A stretch of DNA of 64,000 bases from Paraburkholderia sp. Tr-20389 (GTDB taxonomy: Bacteria; Pseudomonadota; Gammaproteobacteria; Burkholderiales; Burkholderiaceae), in contig NZ_JAAGPD010000050.1 of assembly GCF_017104565.1 (NCBI RefSeq), positions 17,992 through 81,991 on the forward strand, read 5' to 3'. This document shows positions 29,127 to 39,614 of this stretch, one piece after another. Under the pieces are notes generated by a model. It searched no databases. It had not been told where the DNA came from and saw only the letters and a program-made list of their open reading frames with translations. How positions within the stretch are numbered: position 1 is the first letter of the stretch; each line of letters opens with the position of its first letter. The position numbers were made by a program, and so were the translations under genes.

Positions 29127-30928
29127 ACCTCAACAATGTCCTGCAGCCAGCGCTCTTCATTGTCGTGCTGCTAGCGGCCGCCGTGCCCGTTTCGCGCTAT
29201 CTGTCGCGCGTGATGGACGGCACCTCGCGCGTGGTCAAACTGGGCGGCCCCGTCGAGCGAGTGCTGTACCGTCTCGCGGGCGTCGATCCATCGCAGGAAA
29301 TGGGTTGGAAGCACTACGCGATCGCCACGCTCGCGTTCAATCTGCTCGGCGTCGTGTTTCTGTATGTGCTGCTGCGCGTGCAGGGCTGGCTGCCCGGCAA
29401 TCCGCAGCAGTTCGGCGCGATGACCGTCGACGGTGCGTTCAACACCGCGATCAGCTTCGTCACCAACACGAACTGGCAGGACTACACGCCGGAACAGACG
29501 GTCGGCTATCTGACGCAGATGCTCGGTTTCACGGTGCAGAACTTCTTGTCGGCGGCGACGGGCATCGTCGTCGTGATCGCGCTGGTGCGCGGTTTCGCGC
29601 GCCACACCGCGCAGACCATCGGCAACTTCTGGGTCGACATCACGCGCGTGACGCTCTACGTGCTGCTGCCGATGGCGGCCGTCATCGCCGCGCTGCTGAT
29701 GAGCCAGGGCGTGATCCAGAACTTCAAGTCCTATGAAGACGTGCCGACGCTGCAGACCACCACGTACGCCGCGCCGAAAATGGATGCGCAGGGCAATCCC
29801 GTGAAGGACGCGAAGGGCAACCCCGTGACCGTCGATACACCTGTGAAGTCGCAGACCATCGCGATGGGCCCCGTCGCCTCGCAGGAAGCGATCAAGATGC
29901 TCGGCACGAACGGCGGCGGCTTCTTCAACGGCAATTCCGCGCATCCGTACGAGAACCCGACACCGTTCGCGAACTTCGTGCAGATCTTCTCGATCCTGAT
30001 CATTCCCGCTGCGTTGTGTCTGGTGTTCGGCCGCATGATCGGCGATCGCCGGCAAGGCATCGCGGTGCTCGCGGTGATGACGATCGCGTTCGCCGTCTGT
30101 GTCGCGAGCGAGATCGGCGCCGAACAGGGCGGCAATCCCCTCTTTACGTCGCTGCATGTCGACCAGTCCGCGAGCGCGTTGCAGGCGGGCGGCAACATGG
30201 AAGGCAAGGAGACGCGCTTCGGCATCGCGCAGTCGGGCATCTTCACGGTCGCGACGACGGCGGCTTCTTGCGGCGCTGTCGCCAATACGCACGATTCGCT
30301 CACGCCGCTCGGCGGCCTCGTGCCGATGCTGCTGATGCAACTCGGTGAAGTGATCTTCGGCGGCGTGGGTTCGGGTCTCTACGGGATGCTGGTGTTCGCG
30401 CTGCTCGCGGTGTTCGTCGCGGGGTTGATGATCGGGCGGACGCCGGAATACGTCGGCAAGAAGATCGAAGCGTATGAGATGAAGATGGTGTCGATCGTCG
30501 TGCTGCTCACGCCGCTGCTCGTGCTCGTCGCGACGTCGATCGCGGTGCTCACGGACGCGGGCAAGGCGGGCATCCTGAATCCGGGCGCGCATGGCTTCTC
30601 GGAGATTCTCTACGCGTTCAGTTCGGCGGCGAACAACAACGGCAGTGCGTTCGCGGGCCTCACGGTGAGCACGCCGTTCTACAACTGGCTGACGGCGATC
30701 GCGATGTGGTTCGGCCGCTTCGGCACGATCGTCCCGGTGCTCGCGATTGCCGGCTCGCTCGCCGCCAAGAAACGCATTGCCGTGACGGGCGGCACGCTGC
30801 CGACGCACGGACCGCTCTTTGTCGTGCTGCTGCTCGGCACGGTGCTGCTGGTCGGCGCGCTCACCTACGTGCCCGCGCTCGCCCTCGGCCCCGGCGTCGA
30901 ACATCTGATGATGATCGCGGGTCATTGA
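29123..30928 (+). CDS. kdpA: potassium-transporting ATPase subunit A
   Basis: This 601-aa polytopic subunit forms the K+ selectivity pathway of the KdpFABC pump. Filter-type segments are visible, for example FNTAISFVTNTNWQDY, NGGGFFNGNSAHPYENPTPF, and SSAANNNGSAFAGL near the C-terminus. About ten transmembrane helices are predicted by eye. It overlaps kdpF by 4 nt and is 57 bp from kdpB. Confidence 0.97.
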   Translation: MNLNNVLQPALFIVVLLAAAVPVSRYLSRVMDGTSRVVKLGGPVERVLYRLAGVDPSQEMGWKHYAIATLAFNLLGVVFLYVLLRVQGWLPGNPQQFGAMTVDGAFNTAISFVTNTNWQDYTPEQTVGYLTQMLGFTVQNFLSAATGIVVVIALVRGFARHTAQTIGNFWVDITRVTLYVLLPMAAVIAALLMSQGVIQNFKSYEDVPTLQTTTYAAPKMDAQGNPVKDAKGNPVTVDTPVKSQTIAMGPVASQEAIKMLGTNGGGFFNGNSAHPYENPTPFANFVQIFSILIIPAALCLVFGRMIGDRRQGIAVLAVMTIAFAVCVASEIGAEQGGNPLFTSLHVDQSASALQAGGNMEGKETRFGIAQSGIFTVATTAASCGAVANTHDSLTPLGGLVPMLLMQLGEVIFGGVGSGLYGMLVFALLAVFVAGLMIGRTPEYVGKKIEAYEMKMVSIVVLLTPLLVLVATSIAVLTDAGKAGILNPGAHGFSEILYAFSSAANNNGSAFAGLTVSTPFYNWLTAIAMWFGRFGTIVPVLAIAGSLAAKKRIAVTGGTLPTHGPLFVVLLLGTVLLVGALTYVPALALGPGVEHLMMIAGH

Positions 30929-30985
30929 TACGCCACACGCGACATACGAAGGCGCAAAAAACAGGCGAAGCAATTAGAGGAAGAA

Positions 30986-33070
30986 ATGACTGACCATTCC
31001 GCCACCCGGTCCATGTTCGATCCGGCGCTCGTGCGCCCGGCGATCGTGGACTCGTTCAAGAAACTCAAGCCGCACACGCAGTTCCGCAACCCGGTGATGT
31101 TCTGCGTGTACGTCGGCAGCATCCTGACGACGATCCTCTGGATCGCCGCGCTGATCGGCCAGGCCGAGGCGCCCGCGGGCTTCATTCTCGCGGTGTCGCT
31201 GTGGCTGTGGTTCACGGTGCTGTTCGCGAACTTTGCCGAGGCGCTCGCGGAAGGGCGCTCGAAAGCGCAGGCGGCATCGCTGCGCAGCGCGAAGAAAGAC
31301 GTGATGGCGAAGAAGCTCAATGAGCCGCATCCGAAGTCGCCGATTCGCATCATGACGGCCTCGGACCTTCGCAAGGGCGATGTCGTGCTCGTCGAAACGG
31401 GCGACGTGATTCCCGCCGACGGCGAAGTGATCGAGGGTGTCGCGTCCGTTGACGAATCGGCCATCACGGGTGAATCCGCGCCCGTGATCCGCGAATCGGG
31501 CGGCGACTTTTCGTCGGTGACGGGCGGCACGCGCGTGCTGTCGGACTGGATCGTCGTGAAGGTGACGGCCAATCCGGGCGAGGCGTTTCTCGACCGCATG
31601 ATCGCGATGGTCGAAGGCGCGAAGCGTGCGAAGACGCCGAACGAAATCGCGCTGACCATTTTGCTCGTCGCGTTGACCATCGTGCTGCTGCTTGCGACGG
31701 CCACGCTGCTGCCGTTCTCGATGTTCTCCGTCGAAGCAGCGAAGGCTGGACACGTGGTGACGATCACTGCGCTCGTCGCGCTGCTCGTGTGCCTGATTCC
31801 GACGACGATCGGCGGTCTGTTGTCCGCGATCGGCGTGGCGGGCATGAGCCGGATGATGCAGGCCAACGTGATCGCCACGTCGGGCCGCGCCGTCGAAGCC
31901 GCAGGCGACGTCGATGTGCTGCTGCTGGACAAGACGGGCACGATCACGCTCGGCAACCGTCAGGCATCGGCGTTCATACCTGCTTCGGGCGTCGCGGAAG
32001 AAGCGCTCGCGGATGCGGCGCAGCTGTCGTCTCTGTCGGACGAAACGCCGGAAGGCCGCAGCATCGTCGTGCTTGCGAAGCAGCGCTTCAATATCCGCCA
32101 GCGCGACATGGCCACGCTGCATCCCGTGTTTCTCGCATTTAGCGCACACACGCGCATGAGTGGCGTCGATCTGCCCGGCCGCGAAATCCGCAAGGGCGCG
32201 GCGGACGCCGTCAAGCACTACGTCGAAGCGCACGGCGCCCAGTTCCCCGCTTATGTCGCGAATGCGGTGTCGGACGTCGCGCGACGCGGCAGCACGCCGC
32301 TCGTGGTGGCGGAGAAGGCGGAAGGCGCTGCGCGCGTGCTTGGCGTGATCGAACTGAAGGACGTGGTGAAGGGCGGCATCAAGGAGCGCTTTGCCGAACT
32401 GCGCAAGATGGGCATCAAGACCGTGATGGTGACGGGCGACAACCGTTTGACGGCGGCCGCGATTGCTGCGGAAGCGGGTGTCGACGATTTCCTCGCCGAA
32501 GCCACGCCGGAAACGAAGCTCGCGACGATCCGCGCGCATCAGGCGGAAGGGCGCCTTGTCGCGATGACGGGCGACGGCACCAATGACGCACCCGCGCTCG
32601 CGCAGGCCGACGTCGCCGTTGCGATGAACACGGGCACGCAGGCCGCGAAGGAAGCGGGCAACATGGTCGACCTCGATTCGAATCCGACCAAGCTGATCGA
32701 GATCGTCGAGATCGGCAAGCAGATGCTGATGACGCGCGGTTCGCTGACGACGTTCTCGATCGCGAACGACGTCGCCAAGTATTTCGCGATCATTCCGGCG
32801 GCGTTCGCGACCACGTATCCGGCATTGAACGCAGTGAACGTGATGCATCTGGCGACGCCGACGTCCGCGATCATGTCGGCCGTGATCTTCAACGCGCTGA
32901 TCATCGTGCTGCTGATTCCTCTGGCGCTGAAGGGTGTGAAGTACCGGCCGCTCGGCGCGGCGATCCTGCTGAGGCGCAATCTGCTGATCTATGGACTTGG
33001 CGGCATCGTGGTGCCGTTCATCGGGATCAAGCTGATCGACATGGTGCTGGCCGCGTTCGGCTGGGTGTGA
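30986..33070 (+). CDS. kdpB: potassium-transporting ATPase ATP-binding subunit B
   Basis: This 694-aa P-type ATPase subunit drives K+ uptake. The actuator motif is TGES, the phosphorylation motif is DKTGTITLG with Asp near residue 315, and the hinge motif is [16 protein letters not shown]. Membrane helices cluster at residues 35-90, 215-290 and 580-690. AGAGGAAGAA precedes the ATG. Confidence 0.98.
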   Translation: MTDHSATRSMFDPALVRPAIVDSFKKLKPHTQFRNPVMFCVYVGSILTTILWIAALIGQAEAPAGFILAVSLWLWFTVLFANFAEALAEGRSKAQAASLRSAKKDVMAKKLNEPHPKSPIRIMTASDLRKGDVVLVETGDVIPADGEVIEGVASVDESAITGESAPVIRESGGDFSSVTGGTRVLSDWIVVKVTANPGEAFLDRMIAMVEGAKRAKTPNEIALTILLVALTIVLLLATATLLPFSMFSVEAAKAGHVVTITALVALLVCLIPTTIGGLLSAIGVAGMSRMMQANVIATSGRAVEAAGDVDVLLLDKTGTITLGNRQASAFIPASGVAEEALADAAQLSSLSDETPEGRSIVVLAKQRFNIRQRDMATLHPVFLAFSAHTRMSGVDLPGREIRKGAADAVKHYVEAHGAQFPAYVANAVSDVARRGSTPLVVAEKAEGAARVLGVIELKDVVKGGIKERFAELRKMGIKTVMVTGDNRLTAAAIAAEAGVDDFLAEATPETKLATIRAHQAEGRLVAMTGDGTNDAPALAQADVAVAMNTGTQAAKEAGNMVDLDSNPTKLIEIVEIGKQMLMTRGSLTTFSIANDVAKYFAIIPAAFATTYPALNAVNVMHLATPTSAIMSAVIFNALIIVLLIPLALKGVKYRPLGAAILLRRNLLIYGLGGIVVPFIGIKLIDMVLAAFGWV

Positions 33071-33111
33071 GTGCTACGCGAGCTTTGAATAGAGAACAAG
33101 GAAGCTGAATC

Positions 33112-33693
33112 ATGAAATCGCTTTTTCGCCCGATGGTTGTGATCTTCGCCGTGCTGGCGGCGCTCACGGGGCTGGCGTATCCCGCCGTGATGACGGCGTT
33201 CGGCCAGGCCGTTTTTCATAACGAAGCCAACGGCAGCATGATCGAGCAGAACGGCAAGGTGGTCGGCTCGCGGCTGATCGGCCAGCAGTTCGATGCGCCG
33301 CAGTACTTCTGGGGGCGGTTGTCGGCGACGTCGCCGATGCCGTACAACGCTCAGGGGTCGAGCGGCTCGAACTTGGGGCCGATCAATCCGGCTCTCGCCG
33401 ATGAAGTGAAGGGGCGGCTCGATGCCTTGAAGGCGGCTGGGCATCAGCCTGCTGGTGTGGCTGTTCCTGTCGATCTCGTGACTTCTTCAGGCAGTGGCCT
33501 TGATCCTGAGATTTCGCCTGCGGCCGCGGCTTATCAGATTGAGCGGGTTGCTGCCGCACGGAAGATGAATGTGAACGATGTCGCGGCGTTGGTGGACCGC
33601 TATACGCGCGGTCGGCAGTTTGGGGTCTTCGGCGAGGCGCGGGTGAATGTGCTTGAGCTCAATCTCGCGTTGGATGACGCGCAGCGTGGTTAG
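33112..33693 (+). CDS. kdpC: potassium-transporting ATPase subunit C
   Basis: This 193-aa protein has one N-terminal membrane helix (residues 9-30) and a periplasmic domain with [20 protein letters not shown] and GSNLGP, both typical of KdpC. It assembles with KdpA and KdpB. Its TAG stop is followed at once by palindromic element copy 2, which separates kdpFABC from kdpDE. Confidence 0.97.
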   Translation: MKSLFRPMVVIFAVLAALTGLAYPAVMTAFGQAVFHNEANGSMIEQNGKVVGSRLIGQQFDAPQYFWGRLSATSPMPYNAQGSSGSNLGPINPALADEVKGRLDALKAAGHQPAGVAVPVDLVTSSGSGLDPEISPAAAAYQIERVAAARKMNVNDVAALVDRYTRGRQFGVFGEARVNVLELNLALDDAQRG

Positions 33694-34531
33694 TGGTTTT
33701 TGATGTCTGCGACGCAAGCGCCATGTTTGCCTTCTCGGCGCGGGCTACGCCTTTTGGTTTTTGCTCTGCGCTTTCGCTGGCCTCCGCGGTTTGCTTCTGG
33801 TTTGCTGGCGTTGCCCCTGTGCGGGGCGGCACCTACTTTTCTTTGCAGCGGCAAAGAAAAGTAGGCAAAAGAAAGCCGCTCACCCCGCTAGCTCTTGTGC
33901 TTGCCTGCGGGCCCCCAACGGGTCCCGCACTTCGCGCGGCAACGCGCTAATTTATGCTCGTTGCCAGCGCTCTTATAACCGCATCACCCACTTCACACTC
34001 CCGCGTCACCGACCGCATTACCAGGAAGTCCACGGCCGCCCAGGTGGCAAACTGTGTGTAGGTCGTCGCGATCAAAGTGCACCACTCCGGACTGAACTTC
34101 GAGATCGGTGTCGTAGGATCGCCAACGTGTACGGTGCGACCGCCTACACGCAGTTTGCCACCTGGGCGGCGCAGACGAGTCGCTGCCGCTGGATGTGCTA
34201 CGGGGGATTGAAGCGGGTGATGCGTCTGTTCAGGGCGCTGGCAACGGGAGGAAAGAAGTATGTTGCCGCGTGGGGCGTAAGAACTGTCGGGGGCCCGCAG
34301 GCAATCACTGGCACTGGCGGGGTTAGCGGCTTTCTTTTGCCTACTTTTCTTTGCCGCTGCAAAGAAAAGTAGGTGCCGCCCCGCACAGGGGCAACGCCAG
34401 CAAACCAGAAGCAAAAACGCGGATGCCAGCGAAAGCAAAAAGCCGAAGGCAAGACCGAAACCCAAAGGCGAAGCCCGCGCCGAGAAGGCCAGACTGGCGC
34501 CTGCGTCGCAGACAAGAAAAAACCCAAAAAC
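33694..34531. repeat. long palindromic intergenic element, copy 2
   Basis: The core is 33810-34395 (586 bp) and the outer arms reach the kdpC stop codon on the left. Both arms are subfamily 2: the main hairpin is CCTACTTTTCTTTGC / GCAAAGAAAAGTAGG with an AGCG loop. The outer boundary motif TGTCTGCGACGCA near 33706 is mirrored near 34508-34525. The central asymmetric segment (GTGCACCACTCCGGA ... GATCGGTGTCGTAGGA) is in plus orientation. It lies inside the Kdp gene cluster. Confidence 0.9.
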
Positions 34532-34571
34532 CATGTCACCATACCCGCACGAAAGTGCATAACCACCCACT

Positions 34572-37430
34572 ATGCCCCGCCCCGACCCCGACGAGCTCCT
34601 CGACAAACTCCAGCGAGAAGAAGAAAAACGCCAGCGCGGCAAGCTCAAGATCTTCTTTGGCGCATCAGCCGGCGTCGGCAAGACCTATGCAATGCTGCAA
34701 GCAGCAAAACGCCGCAAGGAAGAGGGCATCGACGTCGTCGTCGGCATCGCGGAGACGCACGGCCGCAGCGAAACAGCGGCGCTACTCGAAGGCCTCGAAG
34801 TCGTGCCGCTCGCGCGCATCGAATATCGCACCCGGCTGCTAGCGGAATTCAACCTCGACGCCGCGCTCGAACGCAAGCCGCAACTGATCCTCGTCGATGA
34901 ACTCGCGCACTCGAACGTGCAAGGCGCCCGCCATGCCAAACGCTGGCAGGACGTCTACGAACTGCTCGATGCAGGCATCGACGTCTACACGACCGTCAAC
35001 GTCCAGCACCTCGAAAGCCTCAACGACGTGGTCGGCCAGATCACGGGCATCCGCGTGTGGGAGACGGTGCCCGACCGGGTATTCGACCGCGCCGACGAAG
35101 TGACGCTCGTCGATCTGCCCGCCGAAGAACTGCTCGACCGCATGCGCGACGGCAAGGTCTATATGCCGCAGCAAGCCGAGCGCGCGGTGCGCAACTTCTT
35201 TCGCAAAGGCAACCTGATCGCGCTGCGCGAACTGGCGCTGCGGCGCACCGCCGATCGCGTCGATGCGCAGATGCGCGAGTACCGCGCCGATCGTTCGATC
35301 GAACGCATCTGGCAGGCACGCGAGCGGCTGCTCGTGTGTGTCGGTCCCGGTCCCGAGGCGCCGTTGCTGGTGCGCGCGGCGGCGCGTCTTGCAGCAAGCC
35401 TGAAGGCCGACTGGATCGCCGTGTATGTCGAAACGCCGAAGCTGCAGCGCCTGTCCGACGCACGCCGCGAACGCACCCTCGATGCACTCAAGCTCGCCGC
35501 CGAACTCGGCGCCGAAACGGCGACGCTCGCAGGCGCCGATGCGGTCCCGACATTGATCGGCTACGCACGCGTGCGCAACGTGTCGAAGCTGGTGGCGGGC
35601 GGCTCGTCGGCCACGGGCGTCGCGCGCTGGCTGCGCCGTCCATTCGGCGAGCGGCTCGCGGAACGGGCCAGCGATCTCGATCTCACGCTGATTCGTGCGA
35701 GCAATGACGAAACGTGCGCAGCAGGCACGACGCGCGATCGCATCGTCGACGCGGAAGGACGTGCGTGGCGCGATGCGCTGATCGCCGCACGCGACCGCCG
35801 CTCGCCGCCGCGCAGCTATGCGTGGGCCGTCGCGATCTGCGCGGGCGTGACGTTGGTCGCGAGCCAGCTGATCGACCGGATCGATCTCACGAACCTTGTG
35901 ATGCTGTATCTGCTCGGCGTGATCTTCACAGCCGTGAAGTTGGGCCGCGGGCCGGGCGTGATGCTGTCGTTCCTGTCCGTTGCCGCATTCGATTTCTTCT
36001 TCGTGCCGCCTCGCATGTCGCTCTCGGTGAGCGACACGCAATATCTGCTGACGTTCTTCGGCATGCTGCTGACCTCGCTCGTGATCGGCCATCTGACGTC
36101 GAGTCTGCGGCGCGAGGCGAGCGTCGCGCGACGGCGCGAGCAGCGCACGGGCGCCATGTACGCGATGGCGCGTGAACTCGCGGCGGCGTTGACGACCGAG
36201 CAGATCGTCGGCATTGGCAGCCGTCATGTGAGCGAGGTGTTTCGCGCGCGCGTCGCGATGCTGCTGCCCGATAGCGCGGACCAGGTGAAGCAGAAGATCG
36301 ACGATCCCGACACGAGCATCATGCTCGATCACGCGTCGCTCGATGTCGATGTCGGCCAGTGGGTCTACGATCAGCAAAAGCCTGCCGGACACGGTACGGA
36401 CACGCTGCCCGCCGCCAAGGCGCTCTATCTGCCGCTGCGCGCGCCGATGCGCACGCGCGGCGTGCTCGCCGTCACGATGCAGGACGAACGCGAACTCGAT
36501 GTGCCCGAGCAGCAGCGCATGCTCGACGCGTTCGCCGCGCAGATCGCGCTCGCGCTGGAACGCGTGCATTACGTCGATATCGCGCGCGATGCGCTCGTCA
36601 GCATGGAATCGGAGCGGCTGCGCAACTCGCTGCTGTCCGCGATTTCGCACGATCTGCGCACGCCGCTCACGGCGATTGTCGGTTTTTCGTCGATGCTGGC
36701 CGCGCAGCGCGACGCTCGCACCGATGCTCAGGGCGAACTGGTCGATGCGATCCACGAAGAGGCGTTGCGCATGACGGGCATCGTCACGAATCTGCTCGAC
36801 ATGGCGCGTCTGCAGGCGGGCAGTCTCAAGCTGAACCGCCAGTGGTCGCTGCTCGAAGAGACGGTCGGCTCGGCGCTGCGCGACTGCCGGCGCACGCTCG
36901 CGCGGCATCCTGCGAAGGTGTCGCTGCCCGCCGATCTTCCGCTGTTGCAGCTCGATGCCGTGCTGATGGAACGGCTCTTCGCGAACCTGTTCGAGAACGC
37001 CGCGAAGTACGTGCCACCCGACACGCCGTTGATGATCGGCGCGCAATGCATCGAAGAGAACGGCAAGCCGTTCGTGCGTGTCACCGTCGACGATACGGGA
37101 CCGGGCTTGCCTTCGGGGATGGAAGCCCGCATCTTCGAGAAGTTCACTCGCGGCGAAAAGGAATCGGCGACGCCCGGCATCGGCCTTGGGCTTGCGATCT
37201 GCCGCGCGATTGCGGAAGCGCATGGCGGTAAAATCGGCGCGGCCAACCGCATCGCTGCCGATGGCCGCGTCGAAGGCGCGCGCTTCTGGTTCACGCTGCC
37301 CATCGAGACGCCGCCGCCCGTGCCCGATGTGTCGGATCTGCCCGATGAAGCAGCCGGCGAGCCCGATCCCGAACCGCACGCTCGACAACGAGCCGATACG
37401 CATCCGCATACTCACGATAACCACTCATGA
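34572..37430 (+). CDS. kdpD: potassium-sensing histidine kinase KdpD
   Basis: This 952-aa sensor has an N-terminal KdpD domain with Walker-A-like GASAGVGKT at residues 30-38. A universal-stress-like domain, four membrane helices around residues 415-510 and a GAF-like region follow. The HisKA motif SAISHDLRTPLT has the phospho-accepting His near 693; N-box and G-box motifs (NLFENAAKYVP, GIGLGLAICRAI) come after it. It responds to K+ limitation or turgor and phosphorylates KdpE. Its stop overlaps the kdpE ATG. Confidence 0.97.
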   Translation: MPRPDPDELLDKLQREEEKRQRGKLKIFFGASAGVGKTYAMLQAAKRRKEEGIDVVVGIAETHGRSETAALLEGLEVVPLARIEYRTRLLAEFNLDAALERKPQLILVDELAHSNVQGARHAKRWQDVYELLDAGIDVYTTVNVQHLESLNDVVGQITGIRVWETVPDRVFDRADEVTLVDLPAEELLDRMRDGKVYMPQQAERAVRNFFRKGNLIALRELALRRTADRVDAQMREYRADRSIERIWQARERLLVCVGPGPEAPLLVRAAARLAASLKADWIAVYVETPKLQRLSDARRERTLDALKLAAELGAETATLAGADAVPTLIGYARVRNVSKLVAGGSSATGVARWLRRPFGERLAERASDLDLTLIRASNDETCAAGTTRDRIVDAEGRAWRDALIAARDRRSPPRSYAWAVAICAGVTLVASQLIDRIDLTNLVMLYLLGVIFTAVKLGRGPGVMLSFLSVAAFDFFFVPPRMSLSVSDTQYLLTFFGMLLTSLVIGHLTSSLRREASVARRREQRTGAMYAMARELAAALTTEQIVGIGSRHVSEVFRARVAMLLPDSADQVKQKIDDPDTSIMLDHASLDVDVGQWVYDQQKPAGHGTDTLPAAKALYLPLRAPMRTRGVLAVTMQDERELDVPEQQRMLDAFAAQIALALERVHYVDIARDALVSMESERLRNSLLSAISHDLRTPLTAIVGFSSMLAAQRDARTDAQGELVDAIHEEALRMTGIVTNLLDMARLQAGSLKLNRQWSLLEETVGSALRDCRRTLARHPAKVSLPADLPLLQLDAVLMERLFANLFENAAKYVPPDTPLMIGAQCIEENGKPFVRVTVDDTGPGLPSGMEARIFEKFTRGEKESATPGIGLGLAICRAIAEAHGGKIGAANRIAADGRVEGARFWFTLPIETPPPVPDVSDLPDEAAGEPDPEPHARQRADTHPHTHDNHS

Positions 37431-38125
37431 GCGACCTGAGCATTACCGTCGTACTGATCGAAGACGAGCAACAGATTCGCCGCTTCGTGCGGGCGTCGCT
37501 GGAAGGCGAGGGCATGACCGTGTACGACGCGCCGACGGGCAAGCAGGGGCTGATCGAAGCGGCGACGCGCAAGCCCGATCTCGTGATCGTCGATCTGGGC
37601 TTGCCCGACACCGACGGTCTCGACGTGATCCGCGAACTGCGCGGCTGGAGCGAGTTGCCTGTGATCGTGCTGTCGGCGCGCACGCAGGAGAGCGAGAAGG
37701 TTGCCGCGCTCGATGCAGGCGCCGACGACTATCTGACCAAGCCGTTTGGCGTATCCGAACTGCTGGCGCGGATCCGCGCACATTTGCGCCGGCGCAACCA
37801 GGGCGGCCCGGCCGAGACGCCGCAGGTACATTTCGGCGGCGTGACCGTCGATCTGGCCTTGCGGCAGGTATCACGCGACGGCGAGCCCGTGCATCTGACG
37901 CCGCTCGAATACCGGCTGCTCGCGACGCTCGTGCGTCATGCGGGGCGTGTGCTCACGCATCGCCAGTTGTTGCGCGACGTGTGGGGGCCGTCGCATGTCG
38001 AAAGCCATCACTATCTGCGCATCTACATGGCGCATTTGCGGCAGAAGCTGGAGCGCGATCCGGCGCAGCCCGAGCATATCGTCACGGAGACGGGGGTGGG
38101 GTATCGGTTGGTCGGTGTTGCCTGA
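37427..38125 (+). CDS. kdpE: KDP operon response regulator KdpE
   Basis: This 232-aa OmpR-family regulator has a receiver domain with Asp near residue 56 in VIVDLGLPDTDGLD and Lys in DYLTKPFGVSELLARI. The winged-helix output domain follows, ending HIVTETGVGYRLV. It overlaps kdpD by 4 nt (ATGA). Its likely target is the operator at 28822-28839 ahead of the kdp genes. Confidence 0.97.
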   Translation: MSDLSITVVLIEDEQQIRRFVRASLEGEGMTVYDAPTGKQGLIEAATRKPDLVIVDLGLPDTDGLDVIRELRGWSELPVIVLSARTQESEKVAALDAGADDYLTKPFGVSELLARIRAHLRRRNQGGPAETPQVHFGGVTVDLALRQVSRDGEPVHLTPLEYRLLATLVRHAGRVLTHRQLLRDVWGPSHVESHHYLRIYMAHLRQKLERDPAQPEHIVTETGVGYRLVGVA

Positions 38126-38190
38126 GGCGGACAGTGTTGCGGCGATTCATATCGGATCGCGTATGGCTGGCGGTGAAAGGCGCACCATCT

Positions 38191-38199
38191 TGATATAAT
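38191..38199 (+). promoter_or_regulatory. extended -10 promoter of the guanidinium exporter gene
   Basis: TGATATAAT is an extended -10 element (TGn plus a perfect TATAAT at 38194-38199). The -35 region is poor (GGTGAA at about 38172). Transcription would start near 38206, right at the first riboswitch hairpin. Confidence 0.7.
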
Positions 38200-38204
38200 T
38201 GTGG

Positions 38205-38252
38205 GTGGCAAGGACGGCCTTGCTGCATCCGCTTTCAACGGGGACGGCCCCA
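38205..38252 (+). promoter_or_regulatory. guanidine-II (mini-ykkC) riboswitch
   Basis: Two hairpins with identical ACGG loops define the class. P1 is GCAAGG-ACGG-CCTTGC (38208-38223) and P2 is GGGG-ACGG-CCCC (38240-38251), joined by a 16-nt linker. The element lies just downstream of a TATAAT box and ends 23 nt before the ATG of an SMR-family gene of the guanidinium-exporter type. In this class, guanidine stabilises loop-loop contact between the hairpins and frees the ribosome-binding site. Confidence 0.92.
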
Positions 38253-38274
38253 TCGATCAATGGGAGTTCGTCTC

Positions 38275-38595
38275 ATGTCCTGGATTCTTCTCTTTATCGC
38301 CGGTCTGCTGGAAGTTGCGTGGGCGGCCGGTCTCAAGACCTCCGAAGGTTTCACTCGTTTCTGGCCGTCGGTGTTCACCGTCGTGACGGCGCTCGGCAGT
38401 TTCGTGCTGCTCGCAATGGCTATGCGGCAGTTGCCGCTGGGAACCGCTTACGCGGTGTGGACGGGGATTGGCGCCGTCGGCGCGTTTATCTTCGGCATCG
38501 TCATGATGGGTGAAGCGGTGACCGTTGCACGCGTTGGCAGCGCGGTGCTCATTGTTGTGGGGTTGATCGGGCTTAAGTTGTCGTCGGGGCATTAA
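38275..38595 (+). CDS. sugE: guanidinium exporter, SMR family (Gdx/SugE)
   Basis: This 106-aa protein has four transmembrane helices and starts [20 protein letters not shown]. The conserved membrane Glu (about residue 13) and the [14 protein letters not shown] loop are typical of SugE/Gdx proteins, which export guanidinium in exchange for protons. The guanidine-II riboswitch upstream independently supports this substrate. ATG 38275 is preferred to the upstream in-frame ATG at 38260. The TAA stop is followed at once by palindromic element copy 3. Confidence 0.95.
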   Translation: MSWILLFIAGLLEVAWAAGLKTSEGFTRFWPSVFTVVTALGSFVLLAMAMRQLPLGTAYAVWTGIGAVGAFIFGIVMMGEAVTVARVGSAVLIVVGLIGLKLSSGH

Positions 38596-39445
38596 GGTTT
38601 TTTTGTTGTCTGCGACGCAGTCGCCATTGTTGCCTTCTCGGCGCGGGCTTCGCCTCTTGGGTTTCGGTCTTGCCTTCGGCTTTTTGCTTTCGCTGGCATC
38701 CGCGTTTTTGCTTCTGGTTTGCTGGCGTTGCCCCTGTGCGGGGCGGCACCTACTTTTCTTTGCAGCGGCAAAGAAAAGTAGGCAAAAGAAAGCCGCTAAC
38801 CCCGCCAGTGCCAGTGCTTGCCTGCGGGCCCCCGACAGTTCTTACGCTCCACACGGCAACGTACTTCTTTTCTCCCGTTGCCAGCGCCCTGAACAGACGC
38901 ATCACCCGCTTCAATCCCCCGTAGCACATCCAGCGGCAGCGACTCGTCTGCGCCGCCCAGGTGGCAAACTGTGTGTAGGCGGTCGCGCCGTACACGTTGG
39001 CGCTCCTACGACACCGATCCAGAAGTTCAGTCCGGAGTGGTGCATTTGCGTCGAGACAGCCTACACATAGTTTGCCACCTGGGCGGCAGTGGGACGTCTG
39101 GTAACGCAGTCCGCGTCGCGGGAGTGTGGAGTGGGTGATGCGTGCATTAGCACGTTGGCAACGCGCGAAAGCAAGTGCGTTGCCGCGTGAAGCGTAAGAA
39201 CTGATGGGGGCCCGCAGGCAACAAGTAGCACTGGCGGTGTGAGCCCGCTTTCTTTGCTTACTTTCTTTGCGGCGGCAAAGAAAGTAAGTGCCGCCCCGCA
39301 CAGGGGCAACGCATGAACTACCAACACCAAAACGCGGATGCCAGCAACAGCAACAGCAACAGCAAAAAACCAAACCGACAGGCGAAGCCGCGCCGCAGGC
39401 AAAAACCGGCAAAACCGCGCCGCAGGCAAAACCCGAAAACGAGCC
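38596..39445. repeat. long palindromic intergenic element, copy 3 (hybrid arms)
   Basis: The core is 38727-39310 (584 bp). The left arm is subfamily 2 (CCTACTTTTCTTTGC hairpin) while the right arm is subfamily 1 (CTTACTTTCTTTGC hairpin). The asymmetric centre is inverted relative to copies 1, 2 and 4. The left boundary follows the sugE stop codon immediately with GG, a T-run and TGTCTGCGACGCAG. The right flank contains CAACAG-type tandem units (about 39342-39366) and a duplicated CGCGCCGCAGGCAAAA. Confidence 0.9.
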
Positions 39446-39463
39446 CACCCCCCGTGGGCTAGC

Positions 39464-39469
39464 TATAAT
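39464..39469 (+). promoter_or_regulatory. putative -10 box for the DUF4126 gene
   Basis: A perfect TATAAT occurs just outside palindromic element copy 3, about 145 bp before the next ATG. No clear -35 box is visible; the sequence there forms a short CCCAC/GTGGG hairpin. Confidence 0.45.
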
Positions 39470-39614
39470 GAGACGGAAATCATCCTGAAATTGCTCCGCG
39501 CGGCCTTGATGCGCGGATCCGGCGGCTTCGGCACGGCGGAGCCTCTGGCACTTCCGCGTCCCCGGCACGAGCCGCCGGAACTGACGGCACGCGACGCGCG
39601 CCTCGGAGGCGGCC

